Made by a program: the position numbers and the translations under genes
Shown: positions 9,482 through 20,081 of the stretch, piece after piece
Position numbering within the stretch: the stretch's first letter is position 1
Layout: each line of letters opens with the position of its first letter
Origin: CAIYZT01 sp052387855
GTDB taxonomy: Bacteria; Pseudomonadota; Alphaproteobacteria; Rhodobacterales; Rhodobacteraceae
Assembly (NCBI GenBank): GCA_052387855.1
Contig: JBQTIT010000018.1
Location: forward strand, 1 to 64,000
Reading direction: 5' to 3'
DNA length: 64,000 nucleotides
The notes under the pieces: model-generated
Told to the model about the DNA's origin: nothing
Seen by the model: only the letters and a program-made list of their open reading frames with translations
Databases searched by the model: none

Positions 9482-10522
9482 ATGCCACAGCCATCAAAGC
9501 CCGCATCCGCGGCCCCGGGCGCCCGCGACGCGCGCGAGTGGGTTCAGATCCTGGCCAAGTACCGCGAGCCGTCAACCCGCCGGTCAGTGCTGGAACTGGC
9601 GGCCACGCTGGTGCCATTTGCCGCGCTCTGGGCGCTGGCCTGGCTCAGCCTTTCGGTCAGCTACTGGCTGGCCCTTGGCCTTGCCATCCTGAACGGCGGC
9701 TTTCTGGTGCGCATCTTTGCCATCCAGCACGACTGCGGCCATTCCAGCTTTTTCCGCAGCCGCGCGGCGGGGGACTGGGTGGGGCGCGCGCTGGGGGTGC
9801 TGACGCTGACGCCCTATGACGTCTGGCGCCGCGTGCATTCGATCCACCACGCCAGCCACGGCAATCTGGACCAGCGCGGCATGGGCGACATCCTGACGCT
9901 GACGGTCGCCGAGTACCGCGCGCGGGGCTGGACGGGGCGGCTGCTGTACCGGCTCTATCGCAACCCGCTGGTGCTGTTCCTGCTGGGGCCGAGCTATCTG
10001 TTCATCCTGCAAAACCGCCTGCCCTTTGGCCTGATGCGGCAGGGCTGGCGCTACTGGACCTCGGCCATGGGCACCAACGCGATGCTGGCCATCGCGCTGG
10101 GGCTGATCCTGTGGCTGGGCGGGCTGATGCCGCTCTTGCTGATCTTCCTGCCGACCTCGATCATCGGGGCGACCATCGGGGTCTGGCTGTTCTACATCCA
10201 GCACCAGTTCGAACGCACCCACTGGGCCAAGGACGCGGAGTGGCAAATGCATCATTCTGCGCTTGAGGGGTCCTCGCATTACGTCATGCCTGCGCCGCTG
10301 CGCTGGATCACCGCCAACATCGGCATCCACCATGTGCATCACCTGTACAGCCGCATCCCGTTCTACCGTCTGACCGAGGTGCTGCGCGATCATGGCGATC
10401 TGGCCCAGGCGCAGCGGCTGACGATCCGGGAAAGCCTGGGGTCTGTCCGCCTGCACCTGTGGGACGAAGGCTCGGGGCGGCTGGTCTCGTTTCGCGAGGC
10501 CGGTCAGCTCGTTCTGGCCTGA
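9482..10522 (+). CDS. Membrane fatty acid desaturase
   Basis: 346 aa integral-membrane di-iron desaturase. The three histidine boxes are HDCGH, HSIHHASHG (HxxxH..HH type) and HHVHH near the C-terminus. At least four hydrophobic segments are visible, at about residues 35-75 and 170-225. It should introduce a double bond into membrane lipid acyl chains using ferredoxin- or cytochrome-derived electrons; regiospecificity cannot be read from sequence. The start is ATG 9482, after a GGGACAG-type spacer. It is likely co-transcribed with the following glycosylase gene (33 bp). Confidence 0.88.
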   Translation: MPQPSKPASAAPGARDAREWVQILAKYREPSTRRSVLELAATLVPFAALWALAWLSLSVSYWLALGLAILNGGFLVRIFAIQHDCGHSSFFRSRAAGDWVGRALGVLTLTPYDVWRRVHSIHHASHGNLDQRGMGDILTLTVAEYRARGWTGRLLYRLYRNPLVLFLLGPSYLFILQNRLPFGLMRQGWRYWTSAMGTNAMLAIALGLILWLGGLMPLLLIFLPTSIIGATIGVWLFYIQHQFERTHWAKDAEWQMHHSALEGSSHYVMPAPLRWITANIGIHHVHHLYSRIPFYRLTEVLRDHGDLAQAQRLTIRESLGSVRLHLWDEGSGRLVSFREAGQLVLA

Positions 10523-10555
10523 CCGGGGCGCCGTCATGACCAAACCTCGTGGACC

Positions 10556-11779
10556 TTGCCGGTGATCACGCTTGACAACACATTTGCCCGCCGGCTGTTT
10601 CTGAACCTGCACGCGCTGGGAGAGGCGCGCACCGGCCCGGCGCGCGGCGCCGATCTGGCGGCGCTGGTGGACCGGATCGGCTTTGTCCAGATCGACAGCA
10701 TCGCGACGGTCGAGCGGGCGCATCACATGATCCTGTTCTCGCGCCGGCAGTCCTACAAGCCTGCGGCCCTGCACGATCTGATCGAACGCGACGGTCAGTT
10801 GTGGGAACACTGGACGCATGACGCCTCGGTCCTGCCGATGGGGGTCTTTCCCTATTGGCGCCACCGCTTTGCCCGCGCCGAAGAGCGGATGCGCAGCCAG
10901 TGGCACAAATGGTTTCGCCCCGGATATCAAGAGCAGCTTCACACCATCCTGTCGCGCATCCGCGACGAGGGCCCGCTCAAGACCGCCGATCTGGGGGGCG
11001 AGGAAGAGCGGTCAAACGGCGGCTGGTGGGATTGGCACCCGTCCAAGACCGCGCTGGAATGGCTGTGGCGGACGGGCGAGTTGTCGATCGCGCGGCGCGA
11101 GAATTTCCACAAGGTCTATGATCTGACCGAGCGGGTGGTGCCGGCGGCCCTGCGCGCGGCCGAGGTTTCGGCGCCGGCCTGCGTGGACTGGGCGATGCAG
11201 TCGGCGCTGGACCGGCTGGGCTTTGGCACCAGCGGCGAGTTGGGCGGGTACTACGACCTTGTGACCGTGCAAGAGGCGCGCGACTGGGCGCGGGCGGCAC
11301 TGGCCTCGGGCCTTGTCGAAGAGGTGATGATCGAAGGCGCGGGCGGGCGCCTGCGCAAGGCGCTGGCTCGCCCCGGCCTGCCGGACCGCGCGCTGGCCCT
11401 GCCCGAACCGCCTGCCAGCCTGCGTGTGCTTTCCCCCTTTGACCCCGCCCTGCGCGACCGCGCCCGGGCCGAATTCCTGTTCGGCTTTCACTACCGGATC
11501 GAGGTTTTCGTGCCCGAGCCCAAGCGCGTCTGGGGCTACTATGTCTTTCCGGTGCTGGAAGGGGATCGCCTGATCGGCCGGCTCGACGCCAAGGCGCACC
11601 GGGCCGAGGGGGTGCTGCGGGTGCGCGCCTTTTGGCCAGAGGCAGGGCTGCGGCCAAACAAGGCGCGCCAGACCCGGCTTGAGGCGGAACTGGCGCGGCT
11701 GGCCGTCTTTGCCGGCTGCGAGCGGGTCGACTACCTGCCGGGCTGGCAGCGCGAAACCCTGCGCATCACGTCACAGTGA
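10556..11779 (+). CDS. YcaQ/AlkX-like winged-helix DNA glycosylase
   Basis: 407 aa of the HTH_42 family. Characterised members (Streptomyces AlkZ, E. coli YcaQ) unhook DNA interstrand crosslinks or remove bulky N7-alkyl adducts. The catalytic region reads FVQIDSIATVERAHH, giving the Q-hydrophobic-D motif of the YcaQ (AlkX) branch rather than the QxQ motif of AlkZ. WEHWTHDASVLP is also typical. The start is uncertain: TTG at 10556 or GTG at 10562, both directly before ITLDNTFARRL. The role is inferred from family. Confidence 0.85.
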   Translation: MPVITLDNTFARRLFLNLHALGEARTGPARGADLAALVDRIGFVQIDSIATVERAHHMILFSRRQSYKPAALHDLIERDGQLWEHWTHDASVLPMGVFPYWRHRFARAEERMRSQWHKWFRPGYQEQLHTILSRIRDEGPLKTADLGGEEERSNGGWWDWHPSKTALEWLWRTGELSIARRENFHKVYDLTERVVPAALRAAEVSAPACVDWAMQSALDRLGFGTSGELGGYYDLVTVQEARDWARAALASGLVEEVMIEGAGGRLRKALARPGLPDRALALPEPPASLRVLSPFDPALRDRARAEFLFGFHYRIEVFVPEPKRVWGYYVFPVLEGDRLIGRLDAKAHRAEGVLRVRAFWPEAGLRPNKARQTRLEAELARLAVFAGCERVDYLPGWQRETLRITSQ

Positions 11780-11832
11780 TAACCCCATGGGTCAGCTCTG
11801 CGCTAACCTGACCCAAAGAAAAGAGGTGGCGC

Positions 11833-12276
11833 ATGCGTTATTTCAGATTGCTTGCCATCCTCGCCGCCCTCAGCGCCGCACCGGCCCTTGGCGAGGAGAG
11901 CGACGAGGACACTCCGGACACCTCCAGCGCGCGCTATGAGGCGGCCGAAACCGCCATCCTGGGTGGGGATTTCGCGGCGGCGCTGCCGATCCTGAAAGCC
12001 CTGACCCGCGAGGAGCCGCGCAACGCCGATGCCTGGAACCTTCTGGGCTTTGCCGCGCGCAAGACCGGCCAGATGAAGCTGGCGGCCCGCTCGTACGCGC
12101 GGGCCCTTGCGATCAACCCCGATCACCTTGGCGCGCTGGAGTATCAGGGCGAGCTGTTTGTGGAACTGCAAGAGCCGGACCGGGCCAAGGCCAATCTCGC
12201 GCGCCTGCGAAGCCTGTGCGGAAACTGCGAAGAGGCCGAGGATCTGGCCCAGGCCCTGACCGACGCGGGCGCCTGA
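11833..12276 (+). CDS. Exported tetratricopeptide-repeat protein
   Basis: 147 aa. An N-terminal signal peptide (RLLAILAALSAAPALG) is followed by an acidic linker and about two and a half TPR units at residues 35-120 (AILGGDFAAALPILKAL, AWNLLGFAARKTGQMKLAARSYARAL, ALEYQGELF). A C-terminal CGNCEEAEDL could form a disulfide. TPRs mediate protein contacts; the partner is unknown. AGAAAAGAGGTGG upstream supports the ATG at 11833. A convergent terminator separates it from asd. Confidence 0.8.
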   Translation: MRYFRLLAILAALSAAPALGEESDEDTPDTSSARYEAAETAILGGDFAAALPILKALTREEPRNADAWNLLGFAARKTGQMKLAARSYARALAINPDHLGALEYQGELFVELQEPDRAKANLARLRSLCGNCEEAEDLAQALTDAGA

Positions 12277-12285
12277 CCCCCAGAC

Positions 12286-12314
12286 AAAAGCCCCGCCAGA
12301 ATGGGCGGGGCTTT
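12286..12314. terminator. Bidirectional rho-independent terminator
   Basis: AAAAGCCCCGCC and GGCGGGGCTTT pair around a 5-6 nt loop. There is an A tract on one side and a T tract on the other, so it can act for both the TPR gene (plus) and asd (minus). It sits between their convergent 3' ends. Confidence 0.85.
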
Positions 12315-12332
12315 CCAATCCTGCGATCCGCC

Positions 12333-13355
12333 TCAGCCCTTTTTCAGGCAGCGGTTGCCCAGAACCTCGGCGATCTGCACCGCGTTCAGCGCCGCGCCCT
12401 TGCGCAGGTTGTCCGACACGCACCACAGCGAGATGCCGTTCTCGATCGTGCTGTCCTGCCGCACGCGGCTGACATAGGTCGCATAATCGCCCACGCATTC
12501 GACCGGGGTGATGTAGCCACCCGGCTCGCGCTTGTCGATCAGCATCACGCCCGGCGCCTCGCGCAGGATGTCCTGCGCCTCCTGCCAGTCCAGCGGGTCC
12601 TCGAACTCGATGTTGATCGCCTCGGAATGGCCAACGAACACCGGCACGCGCACGCAGGTCGCGGTGACCTTGATCTTGGGGTCGAGGATCTTTTTCGTCT
12701 CGGCCACCATCTTCCATTCTTCCTTGGTCGAGCCGTCGTCAAGAAAGACATCGATATGCGGGATCACGTTGAAGGCGATCTGCTTGGAGAATTTCGACGG
12801 CGCGACCTCTTGCCCCGGGACATACATGCCCTTGGTCTGGTCCCAAAGCTCGTCGATGCCCGCCTTGCCCGCGCCCGAGACCGACTGGTAGGTCGCCACC
12901 ACCACCCGCTTGATCCGCGCGCGGTCGTGCAGCGGCTTCAGCGCCACCACCATCTGCGCGGTTGAACAGTTCGGGTTGGCGATGATCATCTTGTTCTTGT
13001 AGCCGGTGATGGCGTCGGCATTCACCTCGGGCACGATCAGCGGGACCTGAGGGTCGTAGCGGTAGAGCGAGGAGTTGTCGATCACCACGCAACCCGCCGC
13101 CGCCGCCCGTGGCGCATAGACCTTGGTCGCGTCAGAGCCGATGGCGAACAGCGCGATGTCCCAGCCGGTAAAGTCAAAGGTGTCAAGATCGCGGGTTTTC
13201 AGGGTCTTGTCGCCAAAGCTGACCTCGGTGCCCATGGATTTTCGCGACGCCAGCGCGACGATCTCGGTCACCGGAAACTCGCGCTCGGCGAGGATGTTCA
13301 GCATTTCGCGGCCCACGTTGCCCGTGGCACCCGCGACGACGACCTTGTAGCCCAT
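12333..13355 (-). CDS. asd: Aspartate-semialdehyde dehydrogenase
   Basis: 340 aa. Asd reduces aspartyl phosphate to aspartate semialdehyde, the branch point to lysine/diaminopimelate, threonine and methionine. It starts with an NADP-binding GATGNVGREML motif. The active-site Cys is in NPNCSTAQMV. VVVATYQSVSGAG and the substrate-binding CVRVPVFVGHSEA follow. Length is the family norm and the gene stands as a single unit. The start at 13355 (MGYKVVVAGATG) is unambiguous. Confidence 0.97.
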   Translation of the reverse strand: MGYKVVVAGATGNVGREMLNILAEREFPVTEIVALASRKSMGTEVSFGDKTLKTRDLDTFDFTGWDIALFAIGSDATKVYAPRAAAAGCVVIDNSSLYRYDPQVPLIVPEVNADAITGYKNKMIIANPNCSTAQMVVALKPLHDRARIKRVVVATYQSVSGAGKAGIDELWDQTKGMYVPGQEVAPSKFSKQIAFNVIPHIDVFLDDGSTKEEWKMVAETKKILDPKIKVTATCVRVPVFVGHSEAINIEFEDPLDWQEAQDILREAPGVMLIDKREPGGYITPVECVGDYATYVSRVRQDSTIENGISLWCVSDNLRKGAALNAVQIAEVLGNRCLKKG

Positions 13356-13582
13356 CTTGGGTTCTCCATAAACCTGACCCTGACCGTTCAGGGACGGGGC
13401 CGTCTAGCGCAAGGCGCGGCAAAGGAAAAGAAGGAAATCCCGCAAGGCGCCGGCTCCACGGCAAAACGCCGGCCAGTCCGGACCCGTCGCGCGCGCCGGG
13501 GGGGCAAGGGTCGACATTCCAGAACATCGGTGTTGCCTAAGGATTTCGGCCTGACTAAGGAACAGCTAGACCACGCTGCGGA

Positions 13583-13599
13583 CCCGCCGGATCGGCGGG
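13583..13599. repeat. Short perfect hairpin before the methyltransferase gene
   Basis: CCCGCCG and CGGCGGG pair exactly around GAT. It lies 40 bp before the methyltransferase start, in the 283-bp gap after the asd start, and may affect translation initiation or simply reflect GC bias. Nothing else is recognisable in that gap apart from the ribosome-binding site AAGGAG at 13627-13632. Confidence 0.4.
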
Positions 13600-13638
13600 C
13601 ACGCCCACCGGCACCCCTGCGGGATCAAGGAGCATGTC

Positions 13639-14250
13639 ATGACTGGATCCCTCGTTTCGGAATATGCCAGCGTCCACAAGGCCAAGCGCTATGGCGATAC
13701 CGGCTGGCGGTCGCTGCCCTTTGTCCTGCCGCATCTTCTGGCCCTGCGACCGCGCTCGCTGGTGGATTTCGGCTGCGGGCAAAGCGATCTGGGCCTTCGG
13801 CTGGCAAGGGCGGCGCGCATCGCGTCGGTCCATCGCTATGACCCCGCGATCCCGGAATTCTCGGCGCGGCCGGGGGCCATTTCCGATGTGCTGGTCAATG
13901 TCGACGTCCTTGAACATATCCCCGACGAAGAGCTTGACGCCGCCATTGCCGACATGGCCAGCCTGGCGCGGCACGCGGTCATCGTGATCGACACCGCGCC
14001 CGCGCATCTGAAACTGTCCGACGGGCGCAACGCCCATGTCTCGCTGCACGACGAGGCGGCCTGGGAACGGCGGCTCAAGGTGTCATTCCCGACGATACGG
14101 CCCATCACGATCGGGCGGAAAAGCCGCGTCGGGTTCAAGACCTTTGACGACCAGCTTCCGGCCGAGACGCATGACAGGCTGGTCGCCTCGCTGCGGCGCA
14201 AGCGGGATTTCGAGCGGCTCTTGCAGCCTTTCGGGCTGGCGCCGGCCTGA
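13639..14250 (+). CDS. Class I SAM-dependent methyltransferase, substrate unknown
   Basis: 203 aa. Rossmann-fold motif I reads LVDFGCGQSDLGLRLA, followed by an acidic strand-2 end (VHRYDPAIPEF), a motif VLVNVDVLEHIPDEELD typical of small-molecule or unknown-substrate methyltransferases, and VIVIDTAPA. No substrate-recognition domain is visible. AAGGAG ends 6 nt before ATG 13639. A second ATG five bases upstream is closed by an immediate stop. The gene is convergent with the MFS pair at 14263. Confidence 0.75.
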   Translation: MTGSLVSEYASVHKAKRYGDTGWRSLPFVLPHLLALRPRSLVDFGCGQSDLGLRLARAARIASVHRYDPAIPEFSARPGAISDVLVNVDVLEHIPDEELDAAIADMASLARHAVIVIDTAPAHLKLSDGRNAHVSLHDEAAWERRLKVSFPTIRPITIGRKSRVGFKTFDDQLPAETHDRLVASLRRKRDFERLLQPFGLAPA

Positions 14251-14262
14251 TCCCGGCCGGGG

Positions 14263-15432
14263 TCAATCCCGCCGATCCTGCGAAAAGAGGTAGGCAGCCA
14301 GCCCCAGGACCACGATCGCCGCATAAAAGGCGAACAGCGCAGCATAGGGCGCTTCGGGGGGAACGGGCGCCACGGCGGTATGCAGCCTGCCGGTCGCGAT
14401 CTGCATCAGCCCGGCCCCGCCGATGCCGAACAGGTTGATCAGGCTTACCCCCCGCCCGGTCAGATGCGCCGGCAGAAAGGCGCGGCCGTGGGCCATGACC
14501 ACGGGGAACGAGGCGCCGAAAAGGCCGACCCCGGCCAACAGGGCCAGCGTGGCCAGGCTGTCCGACGCGGCGCCGAGGTAAAGCCCGACCAGGCAGGCCA
14601 GCATCAGCGCGTTGCCGCCAAAGATCAGCCACTTGCGCGTGCCCAATAGCCGGTCAAGCGGGCCATAGACCAGGTTGCCGGCCACCATGGCCAGGCTCAG
14701 CACCAGCGTCACCTGCCCGATCCGGGCCGCTCCGGCGCCAAAGACCTCGGCGTACCAGGGCCCGACCCAGAGACCCCGGATCCCGGCCGCCGGCCCGTAG
14801 CAGGCGGCCATCATGATCAGCACCGGCCAGAGCGCCGGGATCCTGAGCAGATCCAGCACCGAGCCCCGCGCGCTGTTCGCGGCCAGGGGCGGGTCGCGCA
14901 CCAGCGCCGCCACCGCGCCCGCCGCCGCAAGGGTGACGCCCGCCAGTGCCCAGACCGCCGCCCTCCAGCCCCAGGCCTCGACCGCCCAGCCCAAGGGCAG
15001 CGAGGCGCCGATGTTTCCCAGGCTCCCGATCCCGATCACCACCCCCGCCAGCGTGCCGAACAGGGCCGGCGCATAGAGCCGGGCAAAGATGAAATAGCTC
15101 GCCATCAGCACCGAAGAGCAGCCCGCCCCGATCAGCAGCATCGCCGCCGAGATTGCGGCAGGCGTGGTGGCCGAGGCAAAGACCGCCGCGCCCGCCGCGC
15201 CGACCGCCAGCAGAAAGGCCGTGGTGCGGCGCGGGCCGATCCGGTCCAGCGCCGCGCCGACCGGGATCTGCATCAGCGCAAAGGCCAGGAACCACAGGCC
15301 CGATGCCTGGGCCAGCGCCTTGGCATCGGCGCCGATGTCGGCGGCCAGGGCGGGCGCCAGCACCGCCAGAAAGGCGCGGTAGAACTGCGACAGCACATAG
15401 GACAGAATCAGGGCGACAAGGCCGGCACGCAT
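14263..15432 (-). CDS. MFS transporter
   Basis: 389 aa with about 12 hydrophobic segments and a loop 2-3 motif (GAALDRIGPRRTTAF) typical of the major facilitator superfamily. The substrate is unknown. Its start lies 12 bp after the stop of a second MFS gene on the same strand, so the two probably share a transcript. The two proteins are not close copies of each other. Confidence 0.85.
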   Translation of the reverse strand: MRAGLVALILSYVLSQFYRAFLAVLAPALAADIGADAKALAQASGLWFLAFALMQIPVGAALDRIGPRRTTAFLLAVGAAGAAVFASATTPAAISAAMLLIGAGCSSVLMASYFIFARLYAPALFGTLAGVVIGIGSLGNIGASLPLGWAVEAWGWRAAVWALAGVTLAAAGAVAALVRDPPLAANSARGSVLDLLRIPALWPVLIMMAACYGPAAGIRGLWVGPWYAEVFGAGAARIGQVTLVLSLAMVAGNLVYGPLDRLLGTRKWLIFGGNALMLACLVGLYLGAASDSLATLALLAGVGLFGASFPVVMAHGRAFLPAHLTGRGVSLINLFGIGGAGLMQIATGRLHTAVAPVPPEAPYAALFAFYAAIVVLGLAAYLFSQDRRD

Positions 15433-15444
15433 GAAAAGGCTTCC

Positions 15445-16689
15445 TCAGGCTGGCCGTGCCAGCAGCACCTTTTCGCGGATCGGCAGGTGGATCAGCGCCG
15501 AAAACGCCCCGACCCCCACGCCGACCCACCAGACCAGCGTATAGTCTCCGGTGATGTCATACATCCGCCCGCCCAGCCAGACGCCCAGAAAGCTGCCGAC
15601 CTGGTGGCTGAAAAAGACAAAGCCATAGAGCGTGCCCATGTAGCGCAGCCCGTAGATATGCGCGACCAGACCCGAGGTCAGCGGCACCGTCGCGAGCCAG
15701 AGCGAGCCCATGGCGGCGCTGAACACCAGCACCGTGACCGGCGTCATCGGCAGCATGATGAACAGCGCCGCCACGATGGCCCGCCCGGTGTAAATCGCGG
15801 CCAAGAGATATTTCTTGGTGTATTTCTTGCCCAGCCACCCGGCCAGGATCGACCCCATGATGTTGAAAACCCCGATCAGCGAGATCGCGACGGCCCCCAG
15901 CGCCGATGTGGTGGAAATGCCCAGGCCCGCCAGCATGCCCGAAGGGTCGATCGCGCCGCACTTCTCGGCCACGAAGGCGGGAAAGTGGGCGGTGATGAAG
16001 GCAAGCTGATAGCCGCACGAGAAAAAGCCGAGAAAGATCATGCTGAACGAGGGATCCTTGAAGGCGCGCACCAGCACCGTGCCCATGCTTTCCTCAAGCT
16101 CGGCCCGGGTGGCGACGGCGGGGCTGCGCATCAGCGGCAGCACCATCAGCACGGCCAGGATCGCGGCGGCAAAGATCAGGAACACCGTCTGCCAGGGGTA
16201 GGAGCGCAGCAGGAACTCGGCCAAAGGCGCGCCGATCACCTGACCGGCAGAGCCGGCCGCCGTGGCGATCCCCAGGGTAAGCGAGCGGTTCTCGGCCGAA
16301 GACGCGCGCCCGACAACCGCCAGGATCACGCCAAAGCCGGTGCCCGCGATGCCGAAGCCGACCAGAATCTCCAGCATCTGATGCGCGGCGGGGGTGACGG
16401 CGAAGGATGACAGCACCAGTCCGGCCGCGTACAGGATCGCCCCGGCGATGATCGCCCGCCGGTCGCCGAACCTTTCGGCCAGGGCGCCAAAGATCGGCTG
16501 GCCGATGCCCCAGGCCAGATTCTGGATCGCGATGGCCAGCGAAAACTCGGCCCTTGGCCAGTTGAACTCGGTCGCGATGGGAATCTGGAAGACGCCGAAA
16601 GAGGCGCGGATGGCAAAGCCGGTCATCAGGACCAGACAGCCGGCAATCAGCACGGGCGACCACAGTTTCGATTGACTCACGGCTGCCAT
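15445..16689 (-). CDS. MFS transporter (OFA/monocarboxylate-like)
   Basis: 414 aa if started at ATG 16689 (MAAVSQSKLWSP). The frame is open to 16752, but the added residues are not membrane-like. Segments such as ASFGVFQIPIATEFNWPRAEFSLAIAIQN and IGQPIFGALAERFGDRRAI resemble the oxalate/formate antiporter and monocarboxylate-carrier type MFS proteins, so an organic acid substrate is plausible but not proven. It is divergent from the hybrid histidine kinase across about 185 bp, which may link the kinase to transporter expression (inference). Confidence 0.85.
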   Translation of the reverse strand: MAAVSQSKLWSPVLIAGCLVLMTGFAIRASFGVFQIPIATEFNWPRAEFSLAIAIQNLAWGIGQPIFGALAERFGDRRAIIAGAILYAAGLVLSSFAVTPAAHQMLEILVGFGIAGTGFGVILAVVGRASSAENRSLTLGIATAAGSAGQVIGAPLAEFLLRSYPWQTVFLIFAAAILAVLMVLPLMRSPAVATRAELEESMGTVLVRAFKDPSFSMIFLGFFSCGYQLAFITAHFPAFVAEKCGAIDPSGMLAGLGISTTSALGAVAISLIGVFNIMGSILAGWLGKKYTKKYLLAAIYTGRAIVAALFIMLPMTPVTVLVFSAAMGSLWLATVPLTSGLVAHIYGLRYMGTLYGFVFFSHQVGSFLGVWLGGRMYDITGDYTLVWWVGVGVGAFSALIHLPIREKVLLARPA

Positions 16690-16873
16690 TCCCCTTTTGC
16701 CTGCCCCCCCAACCATCTGCCTCCGAAGGACCAAGGTCAAACCGAATTCCAAGGCCCGCCGCCCTTGCCCCGCCGGCGGCCCGGCCGATGCCCCTTAACG
16801 CCGGATTCACGCCGCTGACGCAATCTGGCCCACGAATCTGCGGGGTATTTCCCCTGCGCAGGGTGATTTCGGC

Positions 16874-19420
<2,547 letters not shown>

Positions 19421-19437
19421 GGCCGCTGGTCTGCCCC

Positions 19438-20066
19438 GGCCGGGCCCGGGCGGAAATGGAAACGCACCGCGTTTCCCCGCCCGTGTGGGAACGCGTCCGG
19501 TAGACCGGTTCCGCTTAGATGACAGAGGCCAGCGCCCGACCCGGCGGGTGCGGAGCGCCCGCCTGGGGGCGGGGCGGGCGCTGGCCGAGGGCCTTTGGGG
19601 ACCTCGGCGGGGATGGGGCAAGCGGCATCGCATGACCTCGGCGATGGCCTCGGCCACTTCTGGCCGGGCGAAAAGGAAAACGCACTGCGTTTTCCCGCCC
19701 GTGTGGGAACGCATCCGGGTGACCGGTTCCGCCATCACGACAGAGGCCAGCGCCCGACCCGGAGGGCGTGAAGCGCCCTCCCTGGGGGGGTCGGGCGCTC
19801 GCCGAGGGCCTTGGGGGCCCTCGTCGGATTGCCGTAACCGCTCCGCATGACCTCGGCGATAGCCTCGGTCAATTCGGGCGGAAGAGGAAAGGCATTGCCT
19901 TTCCCCGCCCGTGTGGAAACGGCGCGGCACGACCGGTTCCGCCCTCACGACAGAGGCCAGCGCCCGACCCGGAGGGCGTGGAGCGCCCTCCCCGGGGGGG
20001 CGGGCGCTGGCCGAGGGCCTTTGGGGCCCTCGGCCGGGGATGGAGCAACCCCCCCGCATGAGCTCG
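19438..20066 (-). repeat. Intergenic hairpin-repeat array 3 (about 3 units)
   Basis: Same family as array 1 but inverted. Hairpin copies start at 19584, 19801 and 20010, giving periods of 217 and 209 bp. The first unit carries the GGCGGG...CCCGCC version of the inner stem; the second and third carry GGAGGG...CCCTCC, so the helix is kept by paired changes. It fills the gap between the convergent 3' ends of the hybrid kinase and recQ. No gene is visible in the 661 bp. Confidence 0.9.
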
Positions 20067-20081
20067 CAAATTGCCCGCGCC

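Noticed and set aside
13530..13841. 103-codon plus-strand frame before and overlapping the methyltransferase gene
   Set aside because: It overlaps the methyltransferase in another frame, lacks a ribosome-binding site and has no recognisable domain.
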